A stretch of 9,377 nucleotides of DNA. It comes from UBA668 sp031413415. Lineage in GTDB: Bacteria > Actinomycetota > Acidimicrobiia > Acidimicrobiales > Ilumatobacteraceae. Under the pieces are notes generated by a model that was given only the letters and a program-made list of their open reading frames with translations, had not been told where the DNA came from and did not search any database. Every line of letters starts with the position of its first letter. Position 1 is the stretch's first letter. Location of the stretch: NCBI GenBank assembly GCA_031413415.1, contig JANOET010000441.1, positions 1 to 9,377 on the forward strand. The letters are read 5' to 3'. Positions 6,381-9,377 of this stretch are shown here, one piece after another. The position numbers and the translations under genes are program-made.

Positions 6381-6386
6381 TACGAT
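6381..6386 (+). promoter_or_regulatory. Candidate -10 for leaderless nei mRNA
   Basis: TACGAT, a full TAnnnT match, ends 7 nt before the ATG at 6394. The intervening TCCCTCG has no Shine-Dalgarno, so translation from a leaderless transcript is the simplest reading. No clear -35 is seen. Confidence 0.5.
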
Positions 6387-6393
6387 TCCCTCG

Positions 6394-7293
6394 ATGCCTG
6401 AGGGCGACACCATTCATCGTTCGGCCGCTGCACTGCGGACCGCGCTGGTGGGCAAGCCGGTCGTGCGGTTCGATGCACCGAGACTCGACGGGCCCAGGCC
6501 CAAGTTGGGCCGCGTCATCGAGCACATCGAGAGCCACGGCAAGCACCTCGAGATCTTCTGGGACGACGGCCTGGTGTTGCACACCCACATGCGCATGACC
6601 GGCTCGTGGCACCTGTACCGCAACGACGAGCGGTGGCGGAAGCCCGACCATCAGATGCGTGTCGCGATCGAGGTGACCGACTGGGTCGCGGTGTGCTTCA
6701 ACGCCCCGGTCGTCGAGACGTTCCGCGAGTTCGACATGCATCGCCATCCGGGTTTCGGTCGCCTTGGGCCCGACCTGTGTACGGCGCCGGTGAAGGACCT
6801 CGAGGAGTGCGCGCGTCGCATCTACGACTACCCCGATCCGAATGCGCTCGTCAGTGAAGTGCTGCTCGACCAGCACGTCGCGTGCGGCGTCGGCAACGTC
6901 TATCGCAGCGAAGTCCTGTGGGCCTGCGATCTCAGCCCGTTCGCCGAAGTGCAATGGCTGCACCCCGCCGACTGCGTACAGGTCATTCAGTCGGCAGCGC
7001 GCATGCTGCGAGCCAACCTGTCCACGGCGCAGCGCGTCACTCAACCGGGCATCCCCGGCGGCCTGGCCGTCTACGGGCGCAATGGTCAGCGGTGCGCTCG
7101 GTGCGGCGACACCGTGCAGGTGAAGCGGGTCGGTGAACATCAGCGGCTCATCTACTGGTGCCCCGGGTGCCAGGTGAAGCACGCACCGCAGAAGGATCCC
7201 ACGCCGATGAACCTCGAGCGCGAGATGGACCCCCATCCGGCAGCGGCCAAGTTCCTCGCCGAACTGCCGTGGCGGCGCGACGTCGCCGGCTGA
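6394..7293 (+). CDS. nei: Endonuclease VIII / Fpg-Nei family DNA glycosylase-AP lyase
   Basis: 299 aa starting MPEGDTIHRSA. After removal of Met, Pro2 is the catalytic N-terminal nucleophile and Glu3 the acid, and the MPEGDT opening distinguishes Nei from Fpg (MPELPEV). The enzyme excises oxidised bases and nicks the strand by beta,delta-elimination in base excision repair. Lys50 (ESHGKHLEIF) is the conserved beta-hairpin lysine. The helix-two-turn-helix DNA-binding region is at about 155-180 (DQHVACGVGNVYRSEVL) with the conserved Asn168. The C-terminal zinc finger has Cys234, Cys237, Cys256 and Cys259 (C-x2-C-x18-C-x2-C) with Arg251 in the finger hairpin. All catalytic and zinc-binding residues are present, so it should be active. 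It resembles the Nei-type enzymes of actinobacteria. A tail of about 40 residues follows the finger. It is transcribed alone, divergent from the protease operon and convergent with the next gene. Confidence 0.96.
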   Translation: MPEGDTIHRSAAALRTALVGKPVVRFDAPRLDGPRPKLGRVIEHIESHGKHLEIFWDDGLVLHTHMRMTGSWHLYRNDERWRKPDHQMRVAIEVTDWVAVCFNAPVVETFREFDMHRHPGFGRLGPDLCTAPVKDLEECARRIYDYPDPNALVSEVLLDQHVACGVGNVYRSEVLWACDLSPFAEVQWLHPADCVQVIQSAARMLRANLSTAQRVTQPGIPGGLAVYGRNGQRCARCGDTVQVKRVGEHQRLIYWCPGCQVKHAPQKDPTPMNLEREMDPHPAAAKFLAELPWRRDVAG

Positions 7294-7302
7294 CCGGTTC
7301 GA

Positions 7303-7321
7303 GCGTCAGCTGAGCTGACGC
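7303..7321. terminator. Candidate bidirectional hairpin at the nei / ATPase convergent junction
   Basis: GCGTCAGCT-G-AGCTGACGC is a perfect inverted repeat with 9-bp arms (as RNA, an 8-bp stem with a UGA loop). It starts 10 nt after the nei stop and covers the stop codon of the opposing gene (7306-7308), so it would fold in both transcripts. There is no U-tract on either side, so it is not a classical intrinsic terminator; U-less hairpins are often proposed as terminators in actinobacteria. Confidence 0.5.
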
Positions 7322-9377
7322 GCGAGCAACTGCACCACTCGCTCCCAGCCGTCGCTCAGCGGGGTGCGGTCGTCGTGCGCAGGGTGCACGTGGCCGGTGA
7401 CGGCCAGGTACACGGCCGTGGCCAGCGCGGTGGCCACCACGTCGCCGACGCCGGTCGCCGTGGCGACGGCGTCGTCGGCCGACGACTCGGCGAGTGCCGG
7501 CTCGCCCTGCAACGCATGACCGCCGGCGGCGGCGACCAGCGCGAACACACGATCCAGATAGGTGGCGCCATCGGCGTGGGTGACGATGGATGCGTGATCC
7601 ACGGCGGCGGCACTGTCGCCGGCGGCCATGTGCACCAGCGCCGCGACCGCGTGGGTGAACGGGTGGCGCTCGCGATGTGCGGGGAGCGACTCGATCGCGA
7701 CCAGGGCCTCGTCGACCCGACCGAGTTGGAGCAATGCTCCCGCGCGCACGATTCCCGGCTCGAAGGCGTTGGTCCCGTTCTGCTCCATCTCGGTGATGGC
7801 TCGTTCGGCTGCAGCGAGCGCCACTGTGGGCTGACCACGATGCAGCGCCGCCCCGGACATGGCCATGAGCGGGAACGGCCCCTGGCGACCGCTCTCGGCG
7901 AGCGCATTGAGCTCTTCGCTGCTGCGCTGTGATGCGGCGAACCTGCCGAGGGCGACCTGCGTGCGCACGAGCGGAGCAAGTGCCTGGATGAGGCCGAACC
8001 GGTCGTTGATCCGCTTGAACCGCGAACGTGCCTTCTCGGCGAGGTCGTGCGCCTCCTCCAACTTGCCCTGCCACAGACGAAGGTCGGCGCGAAGGGTGTC
8101 CATCATCCCGGCCGCCCACTCGTCGCCGCGCAACTCGGCCTCGCGACTCACCGTGACGGCGAGCGCCTCGGCCTCGTCGGAGTGTCCTTCGAAGAACTCG
8201 ATGAACGCGAGCAGGCCGAACGCCCACCCGACGCCGTTCCGATCACCGAGCTGGCTGTGCGTGCTCGCCGCGTGGGTGAGGCGGTCGCGGGCGAGCACCA
8301 GGTCGCCCGACAGGAACGAGATCCAGGCTCGATGCTGCTCTACGTAGGCCATGCCGCGCTCGTCGGCGAGGTCGCGATACAGGCCGTCGGCCTCACCGAA
8401 GAACCACTCGGCGTCGGCCAACGAGCCGGTGAACATCTCGATGAAGCCGCGGTTGCGCAACGCGTCGGCCAGCAGATCGGGTCGGTCGACCTTGCGCAGC
8501 AGATCGACCGCAGTGCCGAGTTCGAGGCGTGCCTCGTCGCCCCGACCGGCGACGTTCGCCAACAGTCCGCGCAACGCATGGGATTCGGCGAGCATCGTCG
8601 GGTCCTCGGCGCGCTCGGCGATGGCCTGGAAGGCGTCGATGTCGGACATCGCCTCCGCGAAGCGGCGCTGCTCGATCTCGGCGGTGGCGCGCACCTGGTG
8701 CAACCGGGCGATACGACCGTCGTCGGCGAGCGGTCCTTGCGAGAGATCGAGCGCGCGGGTGGAGTGACGTATGGCCGTCCGCAGGCTGCCGCTCTCGAGC
8801 GCGCGATCGGCGGCCGTGGCCAGCAGCTTCAGGGCGGTCTCGGGCAGGTCGTCGGGCAGACCGGCGATGCTGCCCAGCTCTTGCATCAGCTCGGCGGCGC
8901 TGGCGGCGTGGTGGGCGAGGTCGTCGATGCTCACGTTCGAGCCGGCCAGCACCTTCGCCACGCCAGCGTGGCGCAAGGCCCGGGCCGACTTGGTGAGCGT
9001 CTGATAGGCCGCGTCGCGCACCGAGTCGCTGCGGAACTCCCAGCGGCGGCCGCGCACTTCGAGCAGGCCGAGCTCGTCGAGCTCGTGCACCACCGGGCCG
9101 GGGTCCGGTTGGCTCAGCGCCATGGCGAACCCTTCGAGCCCGAGCATGTTGCCGGACGTGCCGAGGACAGCGGCGTTCTCGAGCACCTGGCGCTGCGTCA
9201 GGGTGAGCTGGTCGAGGCGCGCTGCGATCAGAGTGCGCAGCGAGTCGGGCAGCTCACGGTCGCCGCCCGCCTCGGTGAGCGCGACGAGCTCGATGAGGAA
9301 CAGTGGGTTGCCACCGCTTCGGTCGTACAGCTCGAGCAGGGTGGCCTCGGCGGGGTCGTCGTCGCTGAGCAGTTCGA
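7306..9377 (-). CDS. STAND/AAA-type ATPase with TPR-like C-terminal region (5' end outside window)
   Basis: 689 residues are visible; the frame is open to the window end, so the N-terminus, including any P-loop or cyclase domain, is missing. The visible start has the AAA C-terminal hallmarks GGNPLFLIEL (visible residues 21-30) and LPDSLRTLIAARLDQLT, then the winged-helix region VLENAAVLGTSGN, LDELGLLEV and FRSDSVRDAAYQTLTKSARALRHA. From about visible residue 150 on, repeated helical pairs (ATAADRALESGSLRTAIRHS, RGLLANVAGRGDEARLEL, LADALRNRGFIEMFTGSLAD, LRLWQGKLEEAHDLAEKA) are TPR-like. The last residues (WERVVQLLARQLS) carry no LuxR helix-turn-helix, so this is not a classical LAL regulator. 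Adenylate/guanylate cyclase-ATPase-TPR fusions with this layout are common in actinobacteria and are my leading guess. A GTG at 9186 is an internal valine, not the start. The gene converges with nei, 12 bp between stops. Confidence 0.92.
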   Translation of the reverse strand, partial: ELLSDDDPAEATLLELYDRSGGNPLFLIELVALTEAGGDRELPDSLRTLIAARLDQLTLTQRQVLENAAVLGTSGNMLGLEGFAMALSQPDPGPVVHELDELGLLEVRGRRWEFRSDSVRDAAYQTLTKSARALRHAGVAKVLAGSNVSIDDLAHHAASAAELMQELGSIAGLPDDLPETALKLLATAADRALESGSLRTAIRHSTRALDLSQGPLADDGRIARLHQVRATAEIEQRRFAEAMSDIDAFQAIAERAEDPTMLAESHALRGLLANVAGRGDEARLELGTAVDLLRKVDRPDLLADALRNRGFIEMFTGSLADAEWFFGEADGLYRDLADERGMAYVEQHRAWISFLSGDLVLARDRLTHAASTHSQLGDRNGVGWAFGLLAFIEFFEGHSDEAEALAVTVSREAELRGDEWAAGMMDTLRADLRLWQGKLEEAHDLAEKARSRFKRINDRFGLIQALAPLVRTQVALGRFAASQRSSEELNALAESGRQGPFPLMAMSGAALHRGQPTVALAAAERAITEMEQNGTNAFEPGIVRAGALLQLGRVDEALVAIESLPAHRERHPFTHAVAALVHMAAGDSAAAVDHASIVTHADGATYLDRVFALVAAAGGHALQGEPALAESSADDAVATATGVGDVVATALATAVYLAVTGHVHPAHDDRTPLSDGWERVVQLLARQLS

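Noticed and set aside
4736..6598. Open frame of 620 codons on the plus strand, crossing the protease, the small hypothetical gene and the start of nei
   Set aside because: It spans three real gene regions and a promoter spacer, has low-complexity Arg/Gly/Asp composition and no family motif; the nei reading in another frame is unambiguous.
6280..7236. Open frame of 318 codons antisense to nei
   Set aside because: The opposite strand encodes a full Nei with catalytic, H2TH and zinc-finger residues; the antisense product shows no domain and ends within the small hypothetical gene.
7148..8227. Open frame of 359 codons on the minus strand within the ATPase-TPR gene
   Set aside because: Arg-rich shadow translation of the TPR region; the true frame gives regular helical repeats up to a stop at 7306.
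9184..9186. GTG as the start of the ATPase-TPR gene
   Set aside because: The frame upstream to the window edge encodes conserved AAA C-terminal motifs (GGNPLFLIEL and LPDSLRTLIAARL), so this GTG is an internal valine.
1..9377. CRISPR array, tRNA/rRNA, insertion sequence, attachment site or phage genes
   Set aside because: No regularly spaced direct repeats, tRNA-like cloverleaf, transposase or integrase motifs, or terminal inverted repeats were seen; coding density is continuous and composition looks even.

Overview
The window is GC-rich, densely coded bacterial DNA. It holds eight protein genes, with no gaps longer than about 75 bases, no RNA genes, and no mobile-element or CRISPR signatures. 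The gene families point to a high-GC actinobacterium: a mycothiol-type maleylpyruvate isomerase-fold protein, an actinobacterial DinB protein, a DUF4916 Nudix-like protein and a WYL regulator. The C-terminal repeats of the secreted protease start near 'RVYDSRP' and end near 'VIVDLMGWF'. Repeats of this kind are especially common in Acidimicrobiia (Ilumatobacter-like), so that class is my best guess. This is an inference from protein style, not a phylogeny.

Layout. (1) 19-558 (+): DinB-superfamily protein. (2) 537-1235 (-): TIGR03086/MDMPI-like metal-binding protein, tail-to-tail with gene 1 and overlapping it by 22 bp. (3) 1297-2247 (+): HTH-WYL transcriptional regulator, divergent from gene 2 across a 61-bp spacer that holds an imperfect inverted repeat (candidate operator). 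(4) 2235-2771 (-): DUF4916 Nudix-like protein whose 3' end overlaps gene 3 by 13 bp. (5) 2771-5938 (-): very large secreted subtilisin-like (S8) protease, whose stop codon overlaps the start of gene 4 (TGATG). (6) 5972-6322 (-): small hypothetical protein just upstream of the protease. Genes 6-5-4 look like one operon. (7) 6394-7293 (+): endonuclease VIII (Nei/Fpg family), divergent from gene 6. (8) 7306-9377 (-): AAA-type STAND ATPase with a long TPR-like C-terminal region; its N-terminus lies beyond the window. Genes 7 and 8 converge with 12 bp between stops, at a perfect 9-bp inverted repeat.

How the genes may work together. Genes 1-3 look like a small regulator/enzyme neighbourhood: two proteins of the same metal-binding four-helix-bundle superfamily beside a ligand-sensing regulator. 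Genes 6-5-4 pair an exported protease with a cytoplasmic Nudix-like protein by translational coupling. Gene 7 is base-excision DNA repair. Gene 8 is probably a signalling or regulatory ATPase. Several starts lack a Shine-Dalgarno sequence and instead have a TAnnnT hexamer 6-7 nt upstream, which suggests leaderless mRNAs. I found no convincing evidence of an undescribed defence or mobile system. The most unusual items are the protease-Nudix coupling, the protease architecture and the degenerate Nudix box.
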